Translations under genes and position numbers: made by a program
Shown here: positions 28,949 to 38,084 of the stretch, piece by piece
How the letters are laid out: every line of letters starts with the position of its first letter
Position numbering within the stretch: position 1 is the stretch's first letter
Origin: Candidatus Villigracilaceae bacterium
Lineage (GTDB): Bacteria > Chloroflexota > Anaerolineae > Anaerolineales > Villigracilaceae
Assembly (NCBI GenBank): GCA_026645935.1
Contig: JAPKMP010000003.1
Coordinates: 124,001 to 188,000 of the forward strand
Direction: 5' to 3'
DNA length: 64,000 nt
Notes under the pieces: generated by a model
What the model saw: only the letters and a program-made list of their open reading frames with translations
Told to the model about the DNA's origin: nothing
The model's database searches: none

Positions 28949-30355
28949 ATGAGTGAAATGAAAATTGCCATCCCGCTTCATGGGAAGATGTCGTCTCGTG
29001 TATTTCACCAGCCCCTATTTCGGGAGCGGTTGAAGTCCTCGGGTTTCGAGCCGTTTTTTTTCCTTAGCCCCCAATATTTCAGGGCTTTCGAGTTCGACCC
29101 TAATCGCTATTTTGAACTGAAGACAGGCGATTACGATGAGTATTTTAGCCAACATGCTTTTCTTCAACAACTCAGGTTATTAAGACGATTTGTGGTCGTC
29201 ACGGAGACGACGGATCTTCGGTTTCGAGAAACCGTGGAAGAGAAATTGTTTCATTCCAGAGCCTGGGGTGTGGCGGCTACCTTGATCTATATCGATGTGT
29301 TGCGGCGCATTCCGAAATTGGGATGGTTGCTGTCCGTCGTTGAAAGGAATTTATACGTTCCGAACGTCCATCGCCCGCAATTGAGAGAGATTGGCGTTGG
29401 ATGTGTCCTGACTCCCGGGATGGGATATTATGGCTTCTGGAACGAAGGCAACTTTGCTCTCGAGGCGAAAAGGTTGGGGTTGCCTGTGTTCTCCGCAGTA
29501 ACCAATTACGACGCCATCGTGAACAAAGGCTATCCGGGTTTTCTGCCATCCTGCCTCGCTGTGTGGAGCCGCCAAATGGCTGATGAGGCGATGAAGTTGT
29601 TTGGACTCCCGGCTCGAAAGATCGAGGTTACCGGGCCGATTCAGTATGACAGGTTTTTACTTCCATTACCAATGAGCCGGGAAATATTTCTCCGATCGAT
29701 CGGGCTGGATCCAAGACTCAAGACAATTTTCTTTGCAGGAGGCGTGAATGTAACCCGGTATTTCGAAATGTATAATTTTCTGGTGGAGAGGGCGGAAACT
29801 GTCAGGCGGAAGGAATTCAACGTTGTTATTCGTCCTTATCCGCACGCTAAATTGCTTGTCTCGCCAGGATGGAAGGTCCTGGAAAAATTATTTAGAGCGC
29901 AGGGAGTGTATATCTCCCATCCGGGTTCCATTGATGCGGAAGATCGCAGCAATGAGTATAAACAGGATTTATGGCTTGACGATAGTGTCGATGAATTGAG
30001 TTACCTTCTTCGATACAGCGACGTGATGGTAAATTATTTTTCCACGATCAGCCTGGAGGCCGCCATTTGCGATCTGCCTGTGATCCATCTTGGATACGAC
30101 GATTACTCATTCGGGCATCGCTATGGAATTACTTCAGAATTTCAACAGCGACAGACCCACAATCGCCGCAAATTGCGTCTTGCCGCCTCGAAAGTGGCGA
30201 GGAACGAGGGAGAATTGATCGCCTTTGTGGATCGCTATCTGTCGGATCGAACGCTGGATCGCGAACGGCGGCGTGAGTATGCCGTATCGGAATGCGGGGA
30301 ACTAGATGGAAATGCGGGTTCCCGCGTTGTGGAGATGATCCGGAGCCGCCTGTGA
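28949..30355 (+). CDS. GT-B fold transferase-like protein, family copy 3 (divergent)
   Basis: A 468-residue protein distantly homologous to those at 19759 and 21363: TNYDAIVNKGYPGF, LAVWSRQMADEAMKLFGLP, GPIQYDRF, VVIRPYPHAKL, and a NYFSTISLEAAICDLPVIHL segment that matches the INTT-LEAA-DKP region of the others. The ATG at 28949 overlaps the end of the transketolase gene by a few bodies' worth of sequence only (stop at 28944-28946, so it starts 3 bases after). An upstream TTG at 28937 is possible. Direct linkage to the nonulosonate operon hints that this family may use CMP-linked acidic sugars, which is only a hypothesis. Confidence 0.68.
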   Translation: MSEMKIAIPLHGKMSSRVFHQPLFRERLKSSGFEPFFFLSPQYFRAFEFDPNRYFELKTGDYDEYFSQHAFLQQLRLLRRFVVVTETTDLRFRETVEEKLFHSRAWGVAATLIYIDVLRRIPKLGWLLSVVERNLYVPNVHRPQLREIGVGCVLTPGMGYYGFWNEGNFALEAKRLGLPVFSAVTNYDAIVNKGYPGFLPSCLAVWSRQMADEAMKLFGLPARKIEVTGPIQYDRFLLPLPMSREIFLRSIGLDPRLKTIFFAGGVNVTRYFEMYNFLVERAETVRRKEFNVVIRPYPHAKLLVSPGWKVLEKLFRAQGVYISHPGSIDAEDRSNEYKQDLWLDDSVDELSYLLRYSDVMVNYFSTISLEAAICDLPVIHLGYDDYSFGHRYGITSEFQQRQTHNRRKLRLAASKVARNEGELIAFVDRYLSDRTLDRERRREYAVSECGELDGNAGSRVVEMIRSRL

Positions 30356-30387
30356 CAGCAACCGCGACAGGCTACAGGAGAAAGTGA

Positions 30388-31563
30388 ATGAAGAATTATT
30401 CTGAAAAGGTCGAAACGATATCAAAACTTCTTGAAGAAAGAGCGGCGGTATTCCCGGTGCGCGACTCTTCCTACGAAAGGTTAAGTTCGGAGCTGCAATT
30501 CTTTGCGGAGGAATTACTCGCCGAGGTGGATTTCGAGAATTACAAATACGACGAGGAACTCATCGGCGCGGCGATGAGCCTCTCCGGATCGCCTGTATTT
30601 ATTTGCGGCTCGATGAAGTCGGGGACGACCCTGCTCTGTCACTTGTTCGATTCTCACCCCGATCTTCTGGTCATGCCGGGAGACTCGCATTTCCATAACG
30701 ACCTGGATAAATGGGATCGGACGCAATTCAGGGAAATTGCGACGTATTGGGTGCATCGACTGGCGAATCCATCCGGCCAGGAACCGTTCTGGTTCTTCGG
30801 GCAGGAAGAGAAAACGTTCAAGACGTTTCTTGCCTATCTGAATTATTTCCTGCGAAATACGGATAAGAGCGTTTTTGTCTGCGCGGTCATGTCATTTTAT
30901 GCCGTGCATGCAATGCTGGCTGGATTGTCCCCCAAAAAACATTGGGTGGAAAAGACTCCGCACAATGAGGATCATGCCCGGCACTTGAGCCGATTGTTTC
31001 CCAAGGCGAAGTTCATCCACGTCCTCAGGGATCCACTGAACAACATCGTATCCCTCAGAAAGCTCGACTCGTATCGCGGGTGGAGGGGCTCCGCGCTCGA
31101 CCACGCTCGCGTGATCAGGGGACTCTTCAGAATCGCGCGATCAAACCTTGAAGCATTGGGCCGTGAGAAATATTTGATCGTCAAGTATGAGGATTTGACC
31201 AGAGACCCGTCGGCGGTGATGCAAAAAATCTGTGGCTTTCTGAATATTCCCTTCGATCCGATTCTTCTCACTCCGACCGAGAACAGCAAACCCGCGAGTT
31301 CGAATTCCATGTTCCGGAGCGACAGGGTGAAGGGCGAGATATTGGATCGCGGGAAAAGCGACCGGTATCGAAGGGAACTTGCGCCGAGCGAACTCCGGGA
31401 CGTTGTCACCACCTTGTATATTGACGCATTGAAGGCGGGTTACGACTGGGAGACCGAGGAAATCTCACAATACAAGAAAAGGGGCTTTTCTTATCTGCTC
31501 CATCGCATCGTGGAAACTCTTGATTCCATCCTCTTCAAAATGCGATCTGCCGCGGCGAAATAA
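30388..31563 (+). CDS. Sulfotransferase family protein
   Basis: A 391-residue cytoplasmic-type sulfotransferase. FICGSMKSGTTLL (71-83) is the 5'-phosphosulfate-binding loop for PAPS, and HVLRDPLNNIVSLRKL (about 211-226) is the 3'-phosphate-binding motif. The EKTPHN stretch (about 190) lies before it, as in Stf/NodH-type enzymes. It would add sulfate to a hydroxyl of the glycan or of its lipid carrier. AGGAG stands before the ATG. The stop overlaps the next methyltransferase start by 1 base. No PAPS-making genes are in the window. Confidence 0.87.
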   Translation: MKNYSEKVETISKLLEERAAVFPVRDSSYERLSSELQFFAEELLAEVDFENYKYDEELIGAAMSLSGSPVFICGSMKSGTTLLCHLFDSHPDLLVMPGDSHFHNDLDKWDRTQFREIATYWVHRLANPSGQEPFWFFGQEEKTFKTFLAYLNYFLRNTDKSVFVCAVMSFYAVHAMLAGLSPKKHWVEKTPHNEDHARHLSRLFPKAKFIHVLRDPLNNIVSLRKLDSYRGWRGSALDHARVIRGLFRIARSNLEALGREKYLIVKYEDLTRDPSAVMQKICGFLNIPFDPILLTPTENSKPASSNSMFRSDRVKGEILDRGKSDRYRRELAPSELRDVVTTLYIDALKAGYDWETEEISQYKKRGFSYLLHRIVETLDSILFKMRSAAAK

Positions 31564-32255
31564 TGAGAGAGAATTCCATTCCACCCCGAAATTTCTTTCG
31601 GAATAAAGACTACGTCACCTACCGTCGTCTGTGGCTAGATACGTTGCTCGAGGCATCCGCACACGAGATGCGCGGCTTGGTAATCGACCTGGGTGGCAAG
31701 CGTACAAACAAGCGCGGCTCCTTTCAACCGCCCCAGCATCAGGCACGGGCCTGGTGGTATATCAACCTGGACCTCGAAACGAAACCAGATGTGTATGCCG
31801 ATGTTGCGCAAGTCCCTATAAGGGAAAAAAGCGTGGATTGCGTGATCTGCACCGAAGTTCTGGAACATCTTCCCCGTCCGGAGCGATGCGTGGAGGAAAT
31901 TCACCGCCTCCTTCATGATGGCGGGGTGGTCTTTGCCTCGACGCCTTTCTTCTACCCGGTCCATGCCGACCCGCACGATTATCAGCGATTCACCGAGGAC
32001 GGCTTGCGGCGTCTCTTTCATGAATTCAAGAAGGTGGAGATTCATCGTATGGGCGGGTATGCCGGTGTGCTGGGTTTGTTGGTTGAACTGGGCAGCGCGG
32101 GCGTGGAGGGAAACTCATTTCCAAACAAAGTCCTCCGCTGGGCGATGAAATGGATTTCCCGCTGGTTGTTCCTTCGCGATCTCTCGCTGTATGGAACCGA
32201 GACCAGGTCCTGGATGAATTTCACGACCGGTTATTTTGTCCGGGCGGTTCGATGA
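31563..32255 (+). CDS. Class I SAM-dependent methyltransferase
   Basis: A 230-residue protein of the Methyltransf_11 style: VIDLGGKR (about 39-46) is a variant motif I, then DVAQVPIREKSVDCVICTEVLEHLPRP covers motifs II-III region, followed by FASTPFFYPVHADPHDYQRFT, common in glycan-cluster methyltransferases. It starts at TAATG overlapping the sulfotransferase stop and overlaps the next GT2 start by 4 bases, so three genes are tightly coupled. Substrate unknown. Confidence 0.8.
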   Translation: MRENSIPPRNFFRNKDYVTYRRLWLDTLLEASAHEMRGLVIDLGGKRTNKRGSFQPPQHQARAWWYINLDLETKPDVYADVAQVPIREKSVDCVICTEVLEHLPRPERCVEEIHRLLHDGGVVFASTPFFYPVHADPHDYQRFTEDGLRRLFHEFKKVEIHRMGGYAGVLGLLVELGSAGVEGNSFPNKVLRWAMKWISRWLFLRDLSLYGTETRSWMNFTTGYFVRAVR

Positions 32256-33109
32256 TTTTCGCGAGAAACGGGAAGAGCGACATGACGACTCCGCAAATTG
32301 TCGGAAGTATCCAAGTTAGAAACGAGGACATCTACATCGAACAGGTGGTTTCGAATGTAGTGGATTTTTGCGACAGGATCATCATTTCCGATCATCGGTC
32401 GACAGATCATACCTTCGAGATCTGTCACCGCTTCTCGGAACGATATTCCAAGGTGGAACTTATAAGCATCCAAACTCCCCGTGAAGCGGCGGTTGCCATC
32501 GAACCGTTCTTCGGTACGAACACCTGGATCTTCGGCGTGGACGGGGACGAGATCTATGATCCTGCCGGGCTGCAAACCATGCGCAGGCACTTGCTGAATG
32601 GCACTTTTTCAAAAGATTGGTGTGTATTCGGAAACGTGTTGAATGTGACATCGCTGAATCGAAGACAAAACAAAGCCAGCGGATATCTTGCCCCCCCGTC
32701 CCGCCCCATGACCAAACTTTATAATTTCTCCATAATCGAAGGCTGGGATAACTGCCCAGAAAGACTTCTCGGCGATGAGATCAGGTTCAAGCCGGGATTT
32801 AACGCAAAATTACGCAAGTATCTGCACCTGGAATTCGCCTGGGAGGATTCTTACTTCAGATGTCTTCACATGCCTTTCATGCGAAGAAGTTCCCAGGAAC
32901 GGATTCGCGTAGCACGGACGCGCCCCAACCCCGATGAAATCAACAGAATTAATCTCGAAAAGAAAGCATGGAAAAGATTGATGCGAATGATCCAGGTCTG
33001 GGCGCTACCCTTCCTTGGCGTGGATTGGAAGAGCCGGAAATATCGGCAGGGTCCACTGGTGGAAAAGGAAGTTTCTCCTTTTTTCCGCGATCGCGGCTTG
33101 AGTACGTGA
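32252..33109 (+). CDS. GT2-like glycosyltransferase
   Basis: A 285-residue GT-A type protein: VGSIQVRNEDIYIEQ at the start, IISDHRSTDHT (replacing the usual DGS-DGT), and GVDGDEIYD (about 93-101) as the metal-binding acidic motif. This resembles the GT2 branch related to WaaE/KdtX. Start choice: ATG at 32252 overlaps the previous stop (ATGA); ATG at 32282 is an alternative with a GGGAAGAG upstream. A C7 run occurs at 32691-32697, one base slip of which would break the gene. Confidence 0.75.
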   Translation: MIFARNGKSDMTTPQIVGSIQVRNEDIYIEQVVSNVVDFCDRIIISDHRSTDHTFEICHRFSERYSKVELISIQTPREAAVAIEPFFGTNTWIFGVDGDEIYDPAGLQTMRRHLLNGTFSKDWCVFGNVLNVTSLNRRQNKASGYLAPPSRPMTKLYNFSIIEGWDNCPERLLGDEIRFKPGFNAKLRKYLHLEFAWEDSYFRCLHMPFMRRSSQERIRVARTRPNPDEINRINLEKKAWKRLMRMIQVWALPFLGVDWKSRKYRQGPLVEKEVSPFFRDRGLST

Positions 33110-33130
33110 AATTATGAACGGAAAAGATTT

Positions 33131-33928
33131 ATGAATGCCCAAAAGATAATCAGCAAGGACAACCGTCAGGTAGAAAATGGGCGGTTGGTCTATTACAACA
33201 AAAAGGCGGATACGGGATTTTGGGAAGGTGTCTGGTCGAGGGATGTCGGGCAGGAGTATTACAAACCCTTTCTCTCCGGCAACCTATACACCTTTGAAAG
33301 GATATTCAGTCGTCACCTTCCCAGGCAGGGCAAAATCCTTGAAGCCGGTTGTGGTTCCGCCCAGCTTGTCGTCGCATTGAATGCAAGAGGGTACGACTGC
33401 ACGGGGGCGGATTTTGCCACCCAAGCGTTGGGAAAGGCACAAACCATGGCGGGACCGTTGAAATTGTTTTCCGGCGATCTGACCGCCCTTGGGGTCTTGG
33501 ACGAAGCCTTCGATGCAATTATCTCGATCGGGGTTGTCGAGCATCGCCGCGAAGGACCGGAACCTTTCCTCAAGGAAAAATATCGTATCCTGAAGAAAGG
33601 CGGCACGTTGTTGATCTCCGTACCCTACTTTAATGCGTTACGCCAATGGAGAGCAAGGCGCGGGGCGTATCAAGACGATGTCAGCGGTTATGATTTTTAT
33701 CAATATGCGTTTACGAGCAGGGAATTTGCCGGTTTGATCGAAAAGGCCGGATTTCACGTCGAAAGAATGTATTCATACGCACATCAAAATACCTTGACCC
33801 AGGAGCTGACATGGATAAACGGGATGCCGGGCTTTCTGAAAAAATTCGTTCTGAGAATCAGCAAATACGTACCATATGTGAATTCAAATCTTGGACACAT
33901 GCTGATGATTGTGGCACGGAAAAGGTGA
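33131..33928 (+). CDS. Class I SAM-dependent methyltransferase
   Basis: A 265-residue enzyme with motif I LEAGCGSAQLVVAL (about 70-83), GADFATQAL at strand 2, and ISIGVVEHRREGPEPF in the post-II region, then KKGGTLLISVPYFN. The C-terminus is basic and slightly hydrophobic. It belongs to the run of small transferase genes at 30-38 kb. The substrate is probably a sugar hydroxyl or carboxyl of the glycan. Confidence in the fold is good, in the role low. Confidence 0.83.
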   Translation: MNAQKIISKDNRQVENGRLVYYNKKADTGFWEGVWSRDVGQEYYKPFLSGNLYTFERIFSRHLPRQGKILEAGCGSAQLVVALNARGYDCTGADFATQALGKAQTMAGPLKLFSGDLTALGVLDEAFDAIISIGVVEHRREGPEPFLKEKYRILKKGGTLLISVPYFNALRQWRARRGAYQDDVSGYDFYQYAFTSREFAGLIEKAGFHVERMYSYAHQNTLTQELTWINGMPGFLKKFVLRISKYVPYVNSNLGHMLMIVARKR

Positions 33929-33932
33929 CTTG

Positions 33933-34907
33933 ATGGCAGTCAAGATCGGTCTGCGCAGGAAATTGTCGAATTTTTTGGCGCTGGCGCAAGGATATTTCAC
34001 CTCCGCCGACCTGTCCATTTTCCACGAATTCGAGCCGCCCCCCGCCGGAGGCGGGCATCAATTCCTGCGCGCGTTGATGAAACAGGCAGGGGCAAAAGGA
34101 TTCCGAGTCGAAAACAATCGAATCGCGCGCACAACCCGCGCTTGTCTGTTCAACTCGTTCAATTTCGATGAAAACCGTCTTCTGCTGACTAAGCGCCCTT
34201 CAGCGGTATACGTCCACCGTGTGGACGGACCCATTGACATCTATCGCGGCTGGGATGGCGGCGTGGATCGGGGCATCCACTCGATCAATCGGAAGGCGGC
34301 GGATAAAACGATCTTTCAATCGCGCTACAGCCTCGAAAAACACCTAGAGCTCGGCATGGAATTCCGCAACCCGGTCGTGATTATGAACGCCGCCGACCCG
34401 GAGATTTTTCATCCGCGCGGCAGGGTCACGTTTTCCCGCGATCGAAAGATACGGCTGATCGCGACCAGCTGGTCTCTCAATATAAACAAAGGTGCGCCGG
34501 TCTATCAATGGCTGGATGAGAATTTGGATTGGGAACGATTCGAGTTTACCTTTGTAGGTCAAATTCCGGTCCAATTCAGGAACATCCGCATGATCCCGCC
34601 GGTGGATTCGTATAAACTTGCGGCGCTCCTGCGCCAGCACGACATTTACGTCACAGCCAGTAAAAACGATCCGTGTTCCAATTCGTTGATCGAAGCCCTG
34701 ACTTGCGGACTTCCGGCGATTTACCTCCAGAGTGGCGGCCACCCCGAGATCGTGAAACAGGCTGGGGCGGGATTCGAAGCGGCGGAGCAAATCCCACAAC
34801 TGCTGGAGCAGATCGTGAACGGGTACGAATCGTTCCAATCCAATATTTCCCTCCCTTCCATCGAAGAGGTCAGCGGAGAATATCTGAAAATCCTGGAGTT
34901 GTTGTGA
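33933..34907 (+). CDS. GT4-like glycosyltransferase
   Basis: A 324-residue GT-B protein: SIFHEFEPPPAGGGHQFLRAL near the start is the GT4 acceptor-side glycine loop, DKTIFQSRYSLEKHLE and VVIMNAADPEIFHP mark the interdomain hinge, and SKNDPCSNSLIEALTCGLPAIY carries the E-x7-E type donor motif. I chose the ATG at 33933, 4 bases after the preceding stop. Its last bases overlap the GTG start of the next gene. Donor unknown. Confidence 0.84.
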   Translation: MAVKIGLRRKLSNFLALAQGYFTSADLSIFHEFEPPPAGGGHQFLRALMKQAGAKGFRVENNRIARTTRACLFNSFNFDENRLLLTKRPSAVYVHRVDGPIDIYRGWDGGVDRGIHSINRKAADKTIFQSRYSLEKHLELGMEFRNPVVIMNAADPEIFHPRGRVTFSRDRKIRLIATSWSLNINKGAPVYQWLDENLDWERFEFTFVGQIPVQFRNIRMIPPVDSYKLAALLRQHDIYVTASKNDPCSNSLIEALTCGLPAIYLQSGGHPEIVKQAGAGFEAAEQIPQLLEQIVNGYESFQSNISLPSIEEVSGEYLKILELL

Positions 34908-36007
34908 AGTTCGTTAATCCTTTATTGCAAGGCGCGGCGCAGGCTGTCATTGGGACGGCATCCTTGAATTGGAAACCGCATTCGCGCCTGATCTTTTATG
35001 GAGAGGACTCCGGCTGGTCGCTGGATTGGGATATTTGGGAGTTGAGCCGGATCGCGCGAAGACTCGGGGTCCGCATTGCCAAACCGGTTTGGAAACACGC
35101 CGCCGCGCCGCAATCCATCTTCTTTGCCAGCCAGTTCTTTCTTGTGGATGGCACTTACGAACGTTTTTCACGCCACCGTTTGGGCTTTTCCTATTTTCAC
35201 GGTTTGCCCGGCGCGGGCGAACCTGATTTCGATGCAGTGTACAGGGCGTTGTGCAGGCTTCATGAAAAGATCGCGCGCGTGCAGGTGTCCCATACTCAAA
35301 TGAGGGATGCGGTGCTGCAAACGGGAATCGATCCCTCGAAGGTTTTTCTCATTCCCATCGGGATCAATCTCGATTTCTTTCCGCCTCCCACCCCGGAAAT
35401 GAAACATCAGGCGCGCATGGAATTGGGGATCCCCGAATCTGCTTTCGTCGTGGGCTCGTTTCAAAAAGACGGGGTCGGTTGGGGCGATGGAATGGAGCCG
35501 AAACTGATTAAGGGGCCGGATGTCTTCCTTTCCGTCCTGCGAATGGTGAAGGAGGATACCCCGGAGTTGTTTGTCCTGCTAACCGGTCCCTCGCGCGGAT
35601 TCATCATGCGCGGATTGGAAGAAATGAAGATACCCTATCGTCACACGTTCCTACATTCTTATCCGGATGTGGCGAAGATGTATCGCGCCCTCGATTTGTA
35701 TCTGGTGGCGTCGCGTCAGGAAGGAGGGCCGAAGGCGGTTTTAGAGAGCATGGCGAATCTTGTCCCATTGGTCACCACGCGGGTTGGGCAGGCAATGGAT
35801 TTGGTTAAACACGGTGAAAATGGCTGGATGGTCGAGGTGGAGGATGCCGAAGGTCTCGCAGAAGGAGTCCGGCGGATGTACAGCATGGGGCAGGAAGAAA
35901 GGCGTACATTGCTCGCAAAAGGACGCGCCACGGCGGAGGCGAATCGTTATAAAAACCAGGATCCCATGTGGGCTACATTCATGAAGGGATTTGTGGAGAT
36001 CCCCTAA
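34904..36007 (+). CDS. GT4-like glycosyltransferase
   Basis: A 367-residue GT-B protein: LIPIGINLDFFPP hinge, VGSFQKDGVGWGDG and KGPDVFL in the nucleotide domain, and ASRQEGGPKAVLESMANLVPLV as the E-x7-E type motif. The N-terminal domain is short. I chose GTG at 34904, which overlaps the preceding stop (GTGA) and has GGAG about 6 bases upstream; the open frame runs further back but overlaps the previous gene fully. Probable role in cytoplasmic chain assembly. Confidence 0.83.
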   Translation: MKFVNPLLQGAAQAVIGTASLNWKPHSRLIFYGEDSGWSLDWDIWELSRIARRLGVRIAKPVWKHAAAPQSIFFASQFFLVDGTYERFSRHRLGFSYFHGLPGAGEPDFDAVYRALCRLHEKIARVQVSHTQMRDAVLQTGIDPSKVFLIPIGINLDFFPPPTPEMKHQARMELGIPESAFVVGSFQKDGVGWGDGMEPKLIKGPDVFLSVLRMVKEDTPELFVLLTGPSRGFIMRGLEEMKIPYRHTFLHSYPDVAKMYRALDLYLVASRQEGGPKAVLESMANLVPLVTTRVGQAMDLVKHGENGWMVEVEDAEGLAEGVRRMYSMGQEERRTLLAKGRATAEANRYKNQDPMWATFMKGFVEIP

Positions 36008-36008
36008 C

Positions 36009-37160
36009 TTGTTGCGAAATTTTCTTGATGTGTTGAAGCGAATGTTTCCCGGTTTCTTTGGGACTCTCTTCCTTGTGCGAGATTTTCTCCTGATCCATGT
36101 CCTTGCATGGGTGCAGGTTCTTCGTCTCAGGAAATCGGATGCGGCGTCGGTTCGGGTCTTTTATCTGACGACCAACTTTCCCAGGCGCCCCGCAACGCGG
36201 AGGGAACATGCGCACGGCGGTGCGGTCAAATTAACCTATCTTGCCGAGACATTTCCGCATCATTTTCCTTCCGCAAATCTCGCTTACGTCGTGACGACGG
36301 TCGGGCATCCCTTGCAGGATGAAATCGTGGACGCGTCGAAACGCAAAGGATTGAAACTCATCGTCAACCATGACGGCGTCGCCTTTCCAGCATGGGCGGG
36401 CGACAAGTATATCGAGTTCAATCAGATTTCAAAGCGTATTTTAGACCAGGCAGATTTCATCGTTTATCAAAGTCGTTTTTCAAAAATAAGCGCAGACCTG
36501 TACCTCTCGCCGCCTGATGTCCCGCATGAAATTGTATATAACCCGGTGGATGTCCATCACTTCTCGCCCCAAGATGTAAGGAAGCCGAAGGAGTTGACGT
36601 TATTGCTTGGGGGAAATCAATATGAAAAATACCGCCTTGAACTGGCATTGCAGGCGCTTCACTCCCTGCTCAAGCTTGTTCCCACAGCCAGGTTGATCGT
36701 CACCGGGACCTTGTGGCTGCCCGAGCCGCAATCCTGGGCATGGACAAATGCCGCTCTAAAAGAGATGGATCTGATGGACCATGTGGAGTTCGTCGGAAAA
36801 TATACCCAGGCGGATGCGCCGCGGTTATATTCAAGGGCGCACCTGCTCATACACACCAAATACGCCGACCCCTGCCCCGGCTTGATCCCCGAAGCGCTCG
36901 GCTGCGGACTACCTGTTGTCTGCGTGGGGAATGGCGGCATGCCGGAATTAGTGGAGGATGCGGGAATCAGCGTTCCTATTGAGCATAGTTGGGAGCGCAT
37001 CAACCTACCCAATCCTCAGGTTATGTCGGAGGCGGTCTTGCATGTATTCGAAAACCTGGACAGTTATTCCCAAGCCGCCCGCGAACAAGCGCATAAATTC
37101 GCGCTTGAAAGGTTCATTGATCGGCATGAGAAAATCTTTGCGGAGGTACTGGCATCATGA
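36009..37160 (+). CDS. GT4-like glycosyltransferase with hydrophobic N-terminus
   Basis: A GT-B protein of about 383 residues. A hydrophobic stretch (FFGTLFLVRDFLLIHVLAW) near the N-terminus may anchor it to the membrane. IVYNPVDVHHFSP is the hinge; LLLGGNQYEKYR and ADPCPGLIPEALGCGLPVVC give the nucleotide domain and E-x7-E type motif. The start is uncertain: TTG at 36009 follows GGAG with spacing of 10, but ATG at 36042 is possible. It overlaps the next gene by 4 bases. Confidence 0.78.
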   Translation: MLRNFLDVLKRMFPGFFGTLFLVRDFLLIHVLAWVQVLRLRKSDAASVRVFYLTTNFPRRPATRREHAHGGAVKLTYLAETFPHHFPSANLAYVVTTVGHPLQDEIVDASKRKGLKLIVNHDGVAFPAWAGDKYIEFNQISKRILDQADFIVYQSRFSKISADLYLSPPDVPHEIVYNPVDVHHFSPQDVRKPKELTLLLGGNQYEKYRLELALQALHSLLKLVPTARLIVTGTLWLPEPQSWAWTNAALKEMDLMDHVEFVGKYTQADAPRLYSRAHLLIHTKYADPCPGLIPEALGCGLPVVCVGNGGMPELVEDAGISVPIEHSWERINLPNPQVMSEAVLHVFENLDSYSQAAREQAHKFALERFIDRHEKIFAEVLAS

Positions 37161-38074
37161 CTTCAACCATCACTGTCATCATTTGTACCCGCAACCGGCT
37201 GGACGATTTCCGCGAGACGCTTGCCTCGCTCATGAAACAAAAGCGCCTGCCAGATGAATTGGTGGTTGTAGATTCATCGGACACGCGGATGCTCGAGGAT
37301 TATCTGAAATCTGTCAGCCTGCCTGTGGCTGCGAAATACATCCACTCGGCGCCGGGACTCACCTTGCAGCGAAACGTTGGAGTAAAAGGCAGCGCTGGCG
37401 ATCTGATCTGCTTTTTCGACGACGACACCGAACTCGATGAAAATTACCTGGCAATCATCGAAGCCGTCTTTGCCCGACACGATCTGGAAGGTCTCGGCGC
37501 AGTAGGCGGGCGGCTTGAAAATCTGTTTGGCGACCAGCCCATGACCGTGCATTTTCGCCTGGAGAGAATGGTTTTTGGTTTCCTGCGCTTTGTCTTCGGC
37601 TTGGACGATTATGGCAGCGGACGTTTCCGTCTTTCGGGAATGGCGACCTTCCCGCATCGCCTGATGCATGAAAAATACATCGAATGCTTGAGCGGAGGCT
37701 TGATGTCCTTTCGCCGTGAAGTTTTCAAAAAGGCGCAGTTTGATGAAGGTTTGCCCGGCTATGGATTGATGGAAGACTGGTCTATCTCCAAAAGTGTGAT
37801 GGATGCCGGATACAAAATCTATTACGAACCTTCCGCTTCATTGATCCACAAGGAAAGCCCGCAAAATCGCTTCAATTACTCCCGCTGGGCGGAGATGTTC
37901 ATCGTGAACTATGACTATCTTTTCCAAAAATACTGGCGACGCGATTGGTATCGCATCCCGTTCTATTACTGGGCATTGATCGGATTTCTCATCGTCAATC
38001 TTCATAACCGTGACGCCTTGCACGGCGCAATCAGCGGATTGAAAAAGATATTCGTGAGGCTCCCGGCGGCTTGA
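37157..38074 (+). CDS. GT2 family glycosyltransferase
   Basis: A 305-residue GT-A enzyme: VIICTRNRLDDFRET at 7-21, VVDSSDT, and the acidic FFDDDTELD (about 91-99) that binds the metal-nucleotide. GLMEDWSISK (about 208-217) holds the conserved ED motif of inverting GT2 enzymes. The C-terminal 60 residues have a hydrophobic segment that could bind the membrane. It starts in ATGA overlap with the previous GT4 gene. Likely inverting sugar transferase; donor unknown. Confidence 0.86.
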   Translation: MTSTITVIICTRNRLDDFRETLASLMKQKRLPDELVVVDSSDTRMLEDYLKSVSLPVAAKYIHSAPGLTLQRNVGVKGSAGDLICFFDDDTELDENYLAIIEAVFARHDLEGLGAVGGRLENLFGDQPMTVHFRLERMVFGFLRFVFGLDDYGSGRFRLSGMATFPHRLMHEKYIECLSGGLMSFRREVFKKAQFDEGLPGYGLMEDWSISKSVMDAGYKIYYEPSASLIHKESPQNRFNYSRWAEMFIVNYDYLFQKYWRRDWYRIPFYYWALIGFLIVNLHNRDALHGAISGLKKIFVRLPAA

Positions 38075-38084
38075 GCGATATATT

